From: Metapseudomonas sp043392685 | GTDB taxonomy: Bacteria; Pseudomonadota; Gammaproteobacteria; Pseudomonadales; Pseudomonadaceae | Assembly (NCBI GenBank): GCA_043392685.1 | Contig: JBHZGM010000001.1 | DNA length: 64,000 bases | Strand: one strand, 5' to 3' | Shown here: positions 27,701-36,069 of the stretch, in pieces | Numbering within the stretch: position 1 is the stretch's first letter | Layout of the letters: each line of letters starts with the position of its first letter | Notes under the pieces: model-generated | Told to the model about the DNA's origin: nothing | The model's database searches: none | What the model saw: only the letters and a program-made list of their open reading frames with translations | Program-made: the position numbers and the translations under genes

Positions 27701-29439
27701 ACAACCGCAACGCGGGAATCCGCGGTGGTGTGTACGTGCGCTTTGCCGGGGCACTGACCGCGCACCTGTCCCGCTCCAGCGGCCGCCATGCCGCGCTGCG
27801 GGTGCACGACAACCGGATCGACCAGCCCGCCGGCCGCGCCCTGACCGCCTTCACCTTCGGCCCGGTATCCGTGGCCAACAACCACCTCAACAGCGAACAC
27901 AGTGGCCTGTTCGGTTTCCTCGATACCGCAGTGGGCGGGGTGCTGATCATCAATCTGGGCGGCATCCATCGTGTGCTGGCGCGGCTCTTCGGCGCCTACC
28001 TGGCCTTCGAGCCCGGCCAGTCCGCCAAGGGCCGCTTCGTCACCGCAGCCGAACGCGCCTTACCGGGCGGCGAGACGCTGTTCGACGACAACTACGTGCG
28101 CCTTGGCCTGGACAACCGCTCGATAACCTCACACCTGTTGTTGACCCTGGACGACCTGGGCTACGCCGCGAACACCTCGGCCGTGTACCGCGGCGATCCG
28201 TTCTTCGCCAACGCGGTGCTGATGGGCGACAGCGTCCGCGCCACCGCCTCCCGCCTGCGCGAAGACGTGACCCGCACCCTCTCGCTGTTGACCACGGGCT
28301 TGCGCATGAACATGACGGCGCTGAACCAGGCGGACCATTGCATCGTCGCCCAGCCCACGGCGGGGACGGCCCCCCTGCCGACCGTGGACCAGCCCAACCA
28401 GGTGCTGGATGCCGACCTGTGCAACCGGCTGTTCGCCAACCCTGCGGCTGTCGGCCAGTTCCTCCTCAGCGTGCTGGCCGCCAACGCCAACCAGCTGGGC
28501 GGCACGCTCTCTTCCGGCGCCTTCAGCTCGGCAGAGCTCGGCAGCCTGACGCAACAGACCGCAGCCCGCGCCGTTGCCCAGATCAACTCGACGCAGGTGG
28601 CCACCAGCAAGGCCTATCAGGTCGAAGCCCTGCGCATGACGCGCAAGCACGGCGCCGACTTCCCGACCAGCGCCGCGCTTAACGCCCGCAGCCAGGCCAG
28701 CGCGGAAACCAGCAGCCTGCTGGCCACCAGTTCGGAAACCCTGTCGATCCGCGTGCCGGGCAGGCCAGAAGGTGGTTCGACCCTGAGCGGCCGCCTCATC
28801 AACGACCGCGGCCAGGGGCTGGCCGATTACAACGTGACGCTGCTGCGCAGCAATGGCACGCAGGTCGAAGCCGTGGGCATCACCGACGCCACGGGTACCT
28901 TCAGTGCCGCCTACGACGCTGCCCAGACCGCACGACTGGCCAAGGAGGGCGACCTGTTCGCCCGCGTCACCGACCTCGCCGGCAAGGAAGTGCTGCGCGA
29001 CAAGACCGCGCTGCGCTTCGACACCGGAGCCACGCTGCAGGCCACCCTGGTGGTGCCGGTGCGCGTGGTGCCGAAGTCGGTGGTGGTGAACGCCACGCTG
29101 ATCCACGGAACGCCTGCCGAGCCAGCACCGACAACACCGACGCCGCAACCGACCGAGCCGGCACCAGGGCCGGCGGTGCGTACCCCGCTTGACAAGCTGC
29201 AACTGGACGACAGCACGCTCAAACAGCTCGCCAAAGGCAAGATCGAGGATGTCGAGGGCATCCTGGAAACCGACCCGGCCAGGCTGGCAAGCATCGTTGG
29301 CGGCGAAGACAAGGCGAAGAAACTCATCGAAATGTCCAGCCGACTGCTCGGCCAGACCCCACCGCCGAGCCCGACGCGCAAGGCTGCCTCGACTGTGAAG
29401 AAAGCGGCCACCAAGTCCGCGCCGAAGAAGAAGGAGTGA
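24715..29439 (+). CDS. Giant beta-helix, DUF6519-type fibre-like protein, 1574 aa
   Basis: Largest protein of the locus. The N-terminal about 450 residues (GVLHQQGRVSLDADFTEGE, EALHGFQYPQRL) match proteins annotated DUF6519. Two parallel beta-helix regions follow at about 455-630 (CDLDLVTFDGIAVRIDG, NRMIARTNAI) and 840-1075 (LNNRLHHN, ISGNHIHENG, EVTDNVLAANGA). Two carboxypeptidase-regulatory-like beta-sandwich insertions lie at about 750-810 (GKPLSGVDLYLEDTTVATD) and 1355-1450. A Pro/Thr linker, a helix-hairpin-helix-like segment (about 1492-1543) and a Lys-rich tail finish it. The position suits a receptor-binding or surface-fibre role. AAGGGGGAG supports the start. No classical fibre-tip domain is recognised. 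Confidence 0.78.
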   Translation: MQGDFSILNFDPHQHERGVSQPAQGVLRNLSGVLHQQGRVSLDADFTEGELLELAWNGQAGRDILGAGVCAVPASEPEGFRVDAAAVVDGVVHLRLRPGRAWVDGILTRLPGVAPDPLALVTRLATYIGAPLATPMPTTGQIADGIRDAVILEVSEEALHGFQYPQRLIEPALGGPDTTERAFVNFRLRLLRLAQGEDCSNILARLRDDPASKGRLSATLAPVLNLVGDCPVVGGGGYTGFEHCLYRIEIADAPEGVPVRFKWSQWNGGLAGRGRFDASGDPDRVIIDAGRAAIVNSGLTEFYLEALQYDELVGTWVVVYGSMARLNTDHDLELEAPASFGSLPGTSDPVFFRLWNGLGEIQDYPEIANPRELRDGIRLAFDAAGHYRPGDYWTFSVRAGEIGNPPVLLDRAAPAGIVYHRVPLAEINWTGRRNTEISGSIEDCRKRFRPLTNQKVCCTFLIGDGTSSFGDFNSLEEAAAHLPPAGGELCLLPGVHRANLRLERRHNVKIHGCRWRTLVLPRTETRSQPLLHFVDCSGIEVCDLDLVTFDGIAVRIDGSREDGCQDLDIHDNRMIARTNAIRATLAVGLKIAGNRLHLLDTVDGRATLSIAGDDVLVERNTLVLLPFIDTTPDAPDEPDDDPTRDPADPCARPEILYLHPHLVLNYAFAAWAVLVVQLLPQQPYRAIGGIHVRAGCERVRLLENTLVGGAGNGVTLGGDLDPEEAPPESEPPVILATGAPAGVPATVNVAANGQFLALLQDEQGKPLSGVDLYLEDTTVATDRSDAQGMASVKTAAGTYRLDVSPQYQVQRIAEARDDGVLVNVVTLAARAADQLRGFLHEITIEANDISMMGLSGIGFAPRHGADLKGPSRAIPGNDPKAALLAYLDAALLNLALTPLLRATDPVRDLVILNNRLHHNLRNPFTEALLDEAQFIGRGGISLALVEAARISGNHIHENGPRAVDPACGVFVGYGDNLEVTDNVLAANGAATTGFEDNRNAGIRGGVYVRFAGALTAHLSRSSGRHAALRVHDNRIDQPAGRALTAFTFGPVSVANNHLNSEHSGLFGFLDTAVGGVLIINLGGIHRVLARLFGAYLAFEPGQSAKGRFVTAAERALPGGETLFDDNYVRLGLDNRSITSHLLLTLDDLGYAANTSAVYRGDPFFANAVLMGDSVRATASRLREDVTRTLSLLTTGLRMNMTALNQADHCIVAQPTAGTAPLPTVDQPNQVLDADLCNRLFANPAAVGQFLLSVLAANANQLGGTLSSGAFSSAELGSLTQQTAARAVAQINSTQVATSKAYQVEALRMTRKHGADFPTSAALNARSQASAETSSLLATSSETLSIRVPGRPEGGSTLSGRLINDRGQGLADYNVTLLRSNGTQVEAVGITDATGTFSAAYDAAQTARLAKEGDLFARVTDLAGKEVLRDKTALRFDTGATLQATLVVPVRVVPKSVVVNATLIHGTPAEPAPTTPTPQPTEPAPGPAVRTPLDKLQLDDSTLKQLAKGKIEDVEGILETDPARLASIVGGEDKAKKLIEMSSRLLGQTPPPSPTRKAASTVKKAATKSAPKKKE

Positions 29440-29445
29440 TTCCCG

Positions 29446-31653
29446 ATGGGCGGCGCCGTGCAGAGCCCGGCCGTTCACGCTGAACGCGGCCGGCGGTCGA
29501 CTGCAAGGCCGGGCGCCGGCCTCGCGCATTCCACCAGCGCCGGCCGGGCACAGCCGAAACCCTCGACGGGCCGGCCATGCGCCTGTGGCGGAGGTTGCCC
29601 GAAGTGCCAGCGCGCGTCCTCGCTGCGCATTGGGGCAGCCGATGCCGCCCATGAACGCGAAGCCGACGCCCTGGCCGGGCGCCTGATGCGCAAAGGCAGC
29701 GAGGCTGGCCCGGTCTCACCCGGCAAGTCCGGGGGGCTGGCCGGCCCATCCGCTCCCGCGTCCGTCGATGAGGTGCTGCGCTCTCCCGGAACACCGCTGG
29801 ACTCCGGCACGCGGACATTCTTCGAGTCCCGACTGAGCCGCGACCTCGGCTCGGTAAGGGTGCACACCGATTCCAGGGCCCAGCGCTCGGCACGGGAGGT
29901 CAACGCCAACGCCTACACCGTCGGGCGCGACATCGTGTTCGCTTCCGGGCAGTTCGCCCCGGCCACCACGGCCGGCCGGCACCTGCTCGCCCACGAATTG
30001 ACCCATGTGCTGCAACAGCGCGACGGAGGGCAGAAGCTGCTCGCGCGCGACCCGGGCGATGAAGACGGCAACGTGTCCGGCGTAACCATCGATTGCGCCG
30101 GGAACAGCATCACCTTCAATACCTCCCGCGGCGTCTTCAGCTACACCATGAACCACTGCAACGTCACCCCGGGCGAGTACGAGGCCAGGGTGAACGTCGC
30201 GCCGGGCCGGTTGCATCTCAATCTCGGCGACGACGTACCGGATACGGTCAACTTCGAGTTCAGCTACGAAATCGCGGCCGACCAGCCGAATCCGAGCACC
30301 TTCTTCGGCAGCCAGCGCCAGGTCCACGTCTCGGCGCCGTCCCCCACGGAACTGCCCGGCGCGCTCACCGAGATCCCCATCGAATTCATCGCCGAACCAA
30401 TCGATGGCGCCCCCATGCTTGACCCCGCCGCAGCGAGCGAACTGGGCGCGACCTTGAGCACCACAGTTTCCGGCACGGGCGGCAGTGACTTTCCGGGCTA
30501 TCCATTGAGCGTGGCGGGCCTCGGCAGTCACGTACTGGCGAGCGGCGACTTCAGCTGGCTATCGCGGGCCGACGCGGCCAGCCGCGTGCTCTCGCGCGAA
30601 TACTGGTCGCCACTCTTGCCAGGCCGCCATTTCGTGACGCTGGATCGCCTGACCAACACCTTGCCGCGCAACCTGCACCCTCGAATCGCCAGCGAACTGG
30701 CCAGCGGCGGCCCATTTTCCTGGGTGGTGAGTCGTGGATTCACCGAAGCGGAACTGCGCAGCATTCCCAGCCTCGTAGCGCGGCTCAACGAGTCCGGCGT
30801 GGACAGCCTGAGCGCCGCCGAACTGGCGATGCTGCGTCGCGCAGCCGCGTTGCACATCGGCGGCGCCACTCCGGGTGCCCCGTTCGCCTCGTATTCCAGG
30901 GCGGGGCATACCGCGCCTTTCCTCGAGGCGCAACCGCCGCGCTACAGGGTCCGCATGGAGATTCCCCGCTCCGCGGCACTCGACGTGTCCGGGCCGAACG
31001 CCTTCACCCTCGGCGAGCAGGCTCTGACCAACATCGAGGAAGCCGAGTTCCTGGTGGTCGCCAATCATCGCGGCCGCATCGTCAGCGTGCAGCGCATTGC
31101 CGAATCGGCCGCGGAACCCGGCTTCCTCATGCGTCACGCAGGGACGATCCGCTGGGGCGGCAGGGTTCTCGTCGTCGCGGGTGCGGCATTGTCGGCATAC
31201 CGCATCGCCTCCGCCTCACCGGAAGAACGGGGCGTGGTTGTCGCCGAGGAAGCCGGTGGACAACTTGGCGGGATGGCGGGCACTGCACTGGCGGTGGCCG
31301 GTTGTGCATTCTTCGGCGTGGCCACCGGCGGGATCGGCCTGTTCGTTTGCGGACTCGGCGGAGGCATCATCGGCGGCGCACTGGGCAGCACGGTGATGGG
31401 TGACCTCGCTCGCGAGAGCGGCGGACCGATGGACTCCACCGTCTGCCCGTCCTGCCACGCCATGCAGCGCGACTGGGAACGGCAACGCTCGGAGTCCATG
31501 TTGAGCGCTCCTCTGCCTGGCCTGGGCTTGTTGCCACTGGATGCAGTACCGCTCGCCCCGCGCCCGGGCGTGCCGGGGACGGTTCCCCTGAGCCCTGACG
31601 AGTTGGCGCTCATCCAGCGCTGGCTGGCCGAATCGGCCGAGCAGGCGCCGTGA
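29446..31653 (+). CDS. DUF4157 protein, candidate eCIS cargo 1, 735 aa
   Basis: Starts seven bases after the fibre-like gene. Residues 45-54 contain the cysteine cluster C-A-C-G-G-G-C-P-K-C. Next come AAHEREADALA and a DUF4157 domain (about 109-195) with the HELTHVLQQ zincin-like motif at 183-191. DUF4157 is strongly linked to eCIS and T6SS-type cargo. The following about 400 residues match nothing I know. At about 603-650 there is a glycine-rich hydrophobic stretch (GTALAVAGCAFFGVATGG, FVCGLGGGIIGGALGS), a possible glycine-zipper membrane segment. The tail has CPSCHAMQRDW. A membrane-acting toxin is possible but unproven. Confidence 0.82.
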   Translation: MGGAVQSPAVHAERGRRSTARPGAGLAHSTSAGRAQPKPSTGRPCACGGGCPKCQRASSLRIGAADAAHEREADALAGRLMRKGSEAGPVSPGKSGGLAGPSAPASVDEVLRSPGTPLDSGTRTFFESRLSRDLGSVRVHTDSRAQRSAREVNANAYTVGRDIVFASGQFAPATTAGRHLLAHELTHVLQQRDGGQKLLARDPGDEDGNVSGVTIDCAGNSITFNTSRGVFSYTMNHCNVTPGEYEARVNVAPGRLHLNLGDDVPDTVNFEFSYEIAADQPNPSTFFGSQRQVHVSAPSPTELPGALTEIPIEFIAEPIDGAPMLDPAAASELGATLSTTVSGTGGSDFPGYPLSVAGLGSHVLASGDFSWLSRADAASRVLSREYWSPLLPGRHFVTLDRLTNTLPRNLHPRIASELASGGPFSWVVSRGFTEAELRSIPSLVARLNESGVDSLSAAELAMLRRAAALHIGGATPGAPFASYSRAGHTAPFLEAQPPRYRVRMEIPRSAALDVSGPNAFTLGEQALTNIEEAEFLVVANHRGRIVSVQRIAESAAEPGFLMRHAGTIRWGGRVLVVAGAALSAYRIASASPEERGVVVAEEAGGQLGGMAGTALAVAGCAFFGVATGGIGLFVCGLGGGIIGGALGSTVMGDLARESGGPMDSTVCPSCHAMQRDWERQRSESMLSAPLPGLGLLPLDAVPLAPRPGVPGTVPLSPDELALIQRWLAESAEQAP

Positions 31654-31734
31654 CGGGCCACTGAAACCCAGGCTGGCAGGCGCCTTTCACCGACGCCGTG
31701 CTTTCCACGCCCTCAAACGGGGACATCGACGAAC

Positions 31735-33018
31735 ATGTTCACTCTCCAGCAGCCTCCCCTTCACATCCAGCGCTCGGCGCCAGCCGCGACGAACTCCACC
31801 ACCCAGGCCGCACCCCGCGCGTCCGGACAATCGCCTTCGGCCTGCGCCTGCGGTGGCGGTTGCCCACGCTGCAATGGCGCCGGGGCGCTCAGCATCAGCG
31901 AGCCGGGGGACAGTCACGAGCGGGAGGCGGACCGGGTCGCCGCCGACGTCATGAGCCGCTCGCCGTTGAATGGCATCGGCGCCTCACCGGTGCAGATCCA
32001 GCGTCATGGCGGGAACGACGGGGGGCACGTGCAGGCGGCACCGGCAAGCGTCGAGCGCACCCTCTCCAGCCCCGGCCAGGCATTGGAGCCCGGTCTGCGG
32101 GCAAACATGGAGCGGCGCTTCGGCCATCCCTTCGCCGATGTGCAGGTACACCTGGGTAGCCAGGCGGAACGCTCGGCCCGCGAGGTGGGCGCCGACGCCT
32201 ATGCGGTGGGGCGCGATATCGTTTTCGGCGCCGGCCAGTACGCCCCCGACACCAGGGCCGGGCAGCACCTGATCGCCCACGAACTGACCCACGTCGTCCA
32301 GCAACGCGGCGCGCCAGCTTCCAGCGCAGGGCGCAGCCTGTCCCGCTATCGCAGCAAGGGACCGGACACCATCGCCTTCGACGCCGCCAACGAAACCCTC
32401 ACCGACCCGAAAAAGCAGCCCTGGATCGAGAGCATCAGCATCCACTTCGACAAGGCTGTGGTGGACGACGGGCACAAGGCCGCGGCAAAGGCGGCCGGGC
32501 AACTGGAACCACGCATGCCCACCGGCAAGCTGACCGCCAAGTACAGCGGCAAGTCGAGCAATGTCCCGGCGGATGTGACGCTGCCCATCGCCGGCGGCTC
32601 CACCATGCTCGGCATCGGCCTGACCGACCGGGTCAAGAAATCCAAGGTCATCCGCCTGGAAGGCCTGGGCTACACGGACTCGGAGAACGTTCGTCTCGGC
32701 AACCTCACCGACCCGGTGGCGAAAACCGGCAAGGGCGCCCGCTATTCCAAGAGCGGCGCCGGCACCATGAACTACGCGATCTTCTTCAAGGGCATCCAGG
32801 CCATCCACCAGGGGCAGCTCGACACCGGTTCCCACGCCTGCGTGCATGTCGGCAACGGCACTTCGATGCGCGACCTCAACTACCACACGCGGATCGGCGT
32901 CACCACGGTGACGGTGAGCTACGACAGCTCCGTGCTTGCCGACCTGTGCTGCCACCGCAAGAAGACCGGCAACACCAGATGGAACGCCAACCCCTGCGAG
33001 TCCACCAAATGCCCGTGA
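31735..33018 (+). CDS. DUF4157 protein with L,D-transpeptidase-like domain, candidate eCIS cargo 2, 427 aa
   Basis: The N-terminus has the CACGGGCPRC cluster (37-46), then SHEREADRVAADVM and DUF4157 with HELTHVVQQ at 182-190. Residues about 215-410 resemble a YkuD-type L,D-transpeptidase: YAIFFKGIQAIHQG (H358) followed by GSHACVHV with Ser366, His367, Cys369 and His371. That fits the catalytic [ST]HxC pattern, although the usual Gly between His and Cys is Ala here. Such enzymes form or cut 3-3 peptidoglycan links with the Cys nucleophile. The last 30 residues add several Cys (LADLCCHRK). A cell-wall-active cargo is the best guess; a self-envelope role in particle release is an alternative. 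Confidence 0.8.
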   Translation: MFTLQQPPLHIQRSAPAATNSTTQAAPRASGQSPSACACGGGCPRCNGAGALSISEPGDSHEREADRVAADVMSRSPLNGIGASPVQIQRHGGNDGGHVQAAPASVERTLSSPGQALEPGLRANMERRFGHPFADVQVHLGSQAERSAREVGADAYAVGRDIVFGAGQYAPDTRAGQHLIAHELTHVVQQRGAPASSAGRSLSRYRSKGPDTIAFDAANETLTDPKKQPWIESISIHFDKAVVDDGHKAAAKAAGQLEPRMPTGKLTAKYSGKSSNVPADVTLPIAGGSTMLGIGLTDRVKKSKVIRLEGLGYTDSENVRLGNLTDPVAKTGKGARYSKSGAGTMNYAIFFKGIQAIHQGQLDTGSHACVHVGNGTSMRDLNYHTRIGVTTVTVSYDSSVLADLCCHRKKTGNTRWNANPCESTKCP

Positions 33019-33095
33019 AGGAGGCACCGGCAGACCGATAGCGGGCAAGCCCCGCTATCAGGTGGCCAGCGGAGTCGGCGCAAACGGAGAAAACC

Positions 33096-33926
33096 ATGGC
33101 CATGACCAGCAGAATGCAAGAGGAAAGCGCGCCCAGGGCACGTAGCCCGGCTGCCGCCCAGCAGGCCTGCGCGGCAGCAGGCCCGCCGCGCCCGGTCCCT
33201 GCCCAGCGCCGATTCGCCCGTTCGACCTGTGCCTGCGGCGGCAGCTGTCCGAAGTGCAGCGAGGAGAAACACCTCACCGGCCCCCGCCAGGCCCGCGACG
33301 GCGACCAGGCCCCGGTCGCCGACGAGGCCCAAGCCCTGGCCGAACCGGCGGCCACACCCGCTTACCGCGATTGCAGCGAGCGCATCACCGGCATCACCGA
33401 CGCAAACGAGCGGCTGGAAACCGCCCGCCAGCGCGCCCGTGAATTCGTCGGTGCTGCGCGGCGCGCGCTGGGCGCCGCCCCGGCCGCCGGGACCACCTAC
33501 GATACAGCCCTCGGCCGCCACTTCATCGCCCCCGGCGCAGCCGAACGCGCCACCATCGAAGACAACTACCGGCAGATACTCGGCACCCTGGTAGTCCCGA
33601 ACTACATCTGCAACAGCCAGAACATCTGCGGCAGCGAACAGGCCTTCTGGATCGAAGCCGATGACCTTGTCCACGTGTGCCGGCCGTTCTGGGAACTGTC
33701 ACCGACCTGCCGCGCCATCATCCTCATCCACGAAGGCGCCCACGACGTGGGTATCGGCATTGGCGGGACACACCCGCCAAACCGCGGCAGCGCCCAATAC
33801 CCTACCGGCAATACCGCCCCACCGGCCGGCCAGACCACGGCGGGCCGCATGGACAACCCGGACGCCTACGCCTTCTTCGGCGCCCATATCTGGCGCGACA
33901 CCGACACCAACAGGTCGTGCTTCTAG
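33096..33926 (+). CDS. Aspzincin-like metalloprotease, candidate eCIS cargo 3, 276 aa
   Basis: Residues 45-54 carry the same CACGGSCPKC cluster as the two upstream proteins, but there is no DUF4157. The C-terminal half looks like a lysine-specific/deuterolysin-type (M35-like) peptidase. The zinc motif is HEGAH (212-216) in IILIHEGAHDVG. A downstream NPDAYAFFG (254-262) can supply the third ligand D256, as in the NADxYxYF block of that group. Six or more cysteines in the catalytic half (YICNSQNICGSE, VHVCRPFW, PTCR, RSCF) suggest disulfides in an oxidising target compartment. GGAG lies six bases before the ATG. Last gene of the locus. Confidence 0.8.
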   Translation: MAMTSRMQEESAPRARSPAAAQQACAAAGPPRPVPAQRRFARSTCACGGSCPKCSEEKHLTGPRQARDGDQAPVADEAQALAEPAATPAYRDCSERITGITDANERLETARQRAREFVGAARRALGAAPAAGTTYDTALGRHFIAPGAAERATIEDNYRQILGTLVVPNYICNSQNICGSEQAFWIEADDLVHVCRPFWELSPTCRAIILIHEGAHDVGIGIGGTHPPNRGSAQYPTGNTAPPAGQTTAGRMDNPDAYAFFGAHIWRDTDTNRSCF

Positions 33927-33945
33927 GCAACCTTCCCAAAACACC

Positions 33946-34002
33946 GTAGCGAGCTCTGCTCGCGAATGCCCTACCCAGCGAATCGCGAGTAGAGCTCGCT
34001 AC
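33946..34002. repeat. Extragenic palindrome ending the eCIS locus
   Basis: GTAGCGAGCTCTGCTCGCGA pairs with TCGCGAGTAGAGCTCGCTAC across a short loop. This is the dispersed GTAGGAGCGAGC family also seen at 53270-53334, 61140-61202 and 62402-62467. It starts 20 bp after the protease stop and could stop transcription, although no T-run follows. Confidence 0.8.
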
Positions 34003-34182
34003 ATCCTCCCGGACTTCGCGCGAAGGCTTTAACGCTCTCCCCACTCACCTCATATCACTCCCCTTGAATGCCTCCGCCAGGAGGCCGATCAGGGGCCCGC
34101 GTCGTATTCGCGCGGCCACTGCGTCGGTGCCCGCACTACTCTAGAATGTCGCCCCTCAAGACATCCGACCTGGGAGAAATGC

Positions 34183-35988
34183 ATGCACCACGAAGGCAGC
34201 CTGCTGCAGGCAGCAGTGGTATTCCTGTTTGCAGCCGTGTTCACCGTTCCCCTGGCCAAGCGCCTGCAACTGGGAGCGGTGCTGGGCTACCTGCTGGCCG
34301 GGGTACTGATCGGACCGTCGGTGCTGGCGCTGGTCACCGACCCGGAAAGCGTGGCGCGCGTTTCCGAACTGGGTGTGGTGCTGCTGCTCTTCATCATCGG
34401 TCTGGAACTCTCGCCGCGACGTCTCTGGGTAATGCGCCGCTCGGTATTCGGCGTGGGCCTGGCGCAGGTGCTGCTGACCGCCCTGGCCATCGGCCTGGTG
34501 GCCTGGCTGGTATTCGCCAAGTCCCTGAATACCGCGGCCGTGCTGGGCTTCGGCCTGGCCCTGTCGTCCACCGCCTTCGGCCTGCAGATACTCGCCGAAC
34601 GCAAGGAGCTGACCAGCCCCCACGGCCGCCTGGCCTTCGCCATCCTGCTGTTCCAGGACATCGCCGCCATCCCGCTGATCGCCCTGCTGCCGCTGCTCAG
34701 TGGCGCCGGACACCTGGATGCGGACGAGGTCGACCCGCAAGCCATTCTCCTGGCCCTGGGCAGCATCGGCGCGGTGATCATCGGTGGCCGCTACCTGCTG
34801 CGCCCGGTGTTCCGCGTCGTCGCCAAGACCAAGCTGCAGGAAGTCTCCACCGCCACCGCCCTGCTGGTGGTCATCGGCACCGCCTGGCTGATGGAGCTGG
34901 CGGGGGTGTCCATGGCCCTGGGCGCCTTCATCGCCGGCCTGCTGCTGGCCGACTCGGAATACCGCCACGAGCTGGAAGCCCAGATCGAGCCGTTCAAGGG
35001 CCTGCTGCTGGGCATGTTCTTCATGAGCGTGGGCATGAGCGCCGACCTCAGCCTGCTGCTGAACGAGCCCTTCGCGGTGCTGGTGCTGACCGTGCTGCTG
35101 CTGATGTTCAAGCTGCCCCTGCTCTACGTGGCAGGCCGCTACATCGGCGGGCTGGACCGCACCCATGCGCTGCGCCTGGGGATCATCCTGGCCGCTGGCG
35201 GCGAGTTCGCCTTCGTGGTGTTCAAGGTGGCACACGAGCAGGGCATGCTCGACGCCCGCCTGCACAGCCTGCTGGTGCTCAGCATCACCCTGTCCATGGC
35301 GGTCACGCCACTGCTGGTGCTAGCGCTGTTCCGCCACCTCGTCTCCGCGCCGGCGCCGGTTCAAGTGCCGGACGAATACCAGCGCATAGAAAGCGACGAA
35401 CCGCGCGTTGTGGTCGCCGGGATGGGGCGCATGGGCCAGATCATCGCCCGCGTGCTGCGCGCCCAGCGCGTGCCCTACGTGGCGCTGGATACCGCCGTGG
35501 AAATGATCGAGTACGGCCGCAGCCTGGGCCGCATGCCCATCTACTACGGCGATCCGCTGCGCCCGGAAATCCTCCGCGCGGCCAAGGTGGACAAGGCCGA
35601 GTACCTCATCATCGCCACCGACGATCCGGACACCAACCTCAAGCTCACCGAGCTGGTGAAGCGTCTCTACCCCGACCTCAAGGTCATCGCCCGTGCGCGT
35701 AACCGCCAGCACGTCCACCGCCTGCTGGACCTGGGCGCCGTACCGGTGCGCGAAACCTTCCACTCCGCCCTGGAAATGAGCCGCCAGGCGCTGCTGGGCC
35801 TGGGGCTCGACGAAGACCAGGCCAACGCGCGCATCCGCCGCTTCCAGCGCCACGACGAAGAAGTCCTGGCTGCCCAGCACGAGGTCTATGATGATGCTGC
35901 CGCGGTGATCCAGACAGCCCGCGAGGCCCGGACCGAGCTGGAGCACCTGTTCGACGCCGACCTGATCGAAGACAAGGCTGTCAAGTAA
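34183..35988 (+). CDS. kefB: KefB/KefC-type CPA2 potassium/proton antiporter
   Basis: The 601-residue protein has the KefB length and layout. About 12 membrane segments span residues 1-385 (GAVLGYLLAGVLIGPSVL, SELGVVLLLFIIGLELSP, ALSSTAFGLQ, LLFQDIAAIPLIALLP). A RCK/TrkA-N domain follows with Rossmann loop VVVAGMGRMGQ, near 405. These inner-membrane systems export K+ in exchange for protons and are gated by glutathione adducts in E. coli. No KefF/KefG flavoprotein partner gene is adjacent. GGGAG precedes the ATG. The nearest recalled match is E. coli KefB. Confidence 0.92.
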   Translation: MHHEGSLLQAAVVFLFAAVFTVPLAKRLQLGAVLGYLLAGVLIGPSVLALVTDPESVARVSELGVVLLLFIIGLELSPRRLWVMRRSVFGVGLAQVLLTALAIGLVAWLVFAKSLNTAAVLGFGLALSSTAFGLQILAERKELTSPHGRLAFAILLFQDIAAIPLIALLPLLSGAGHLDADEVDPQAILLALGSIGAVIIGGRYLLRPVFRVVAKTKLQEVSTATALLVVIGTAWLMELAGVSMALGAFIAGLLLADSEYRHELEAQIEPFKGLLLGMFFMSVGMSADLSLLLNEPFAVLVLTVLLLMFKLPLLYVAGRYIGGLDRTHALRLGIILAAGGEFAFVVFKVAHEQGMLDARLHSLLVLSITLSMAVTPLLVLALFRHLVSAPAPVQVPDEYQRIESDEPRVVVAGMGRMGQIIARVLRAQRVPYVALDTAVEMIEYGRSLGRMPIYYGDPLRPEILRAAKVDKAEYLIIATDDPDTNLKLTELVKRLYPDLKVIARARNRQHVHRLLDLGAVPVRETFHSALEMSRQALLGLGLDEDQANARIRRFQRHDEEVLAAQHEVYDDAAAVIQTAREARTELEHLFDADLIEDKAVK

Positions 35989-36069
35989 CCGGCCGCGCCT
36001 GGCAAGGCCGTTGCCAGGCGCGCGCAAGGCGCTTCAATCAAGCCAGCCAACGCCTGTGGGAGGTGCCGG

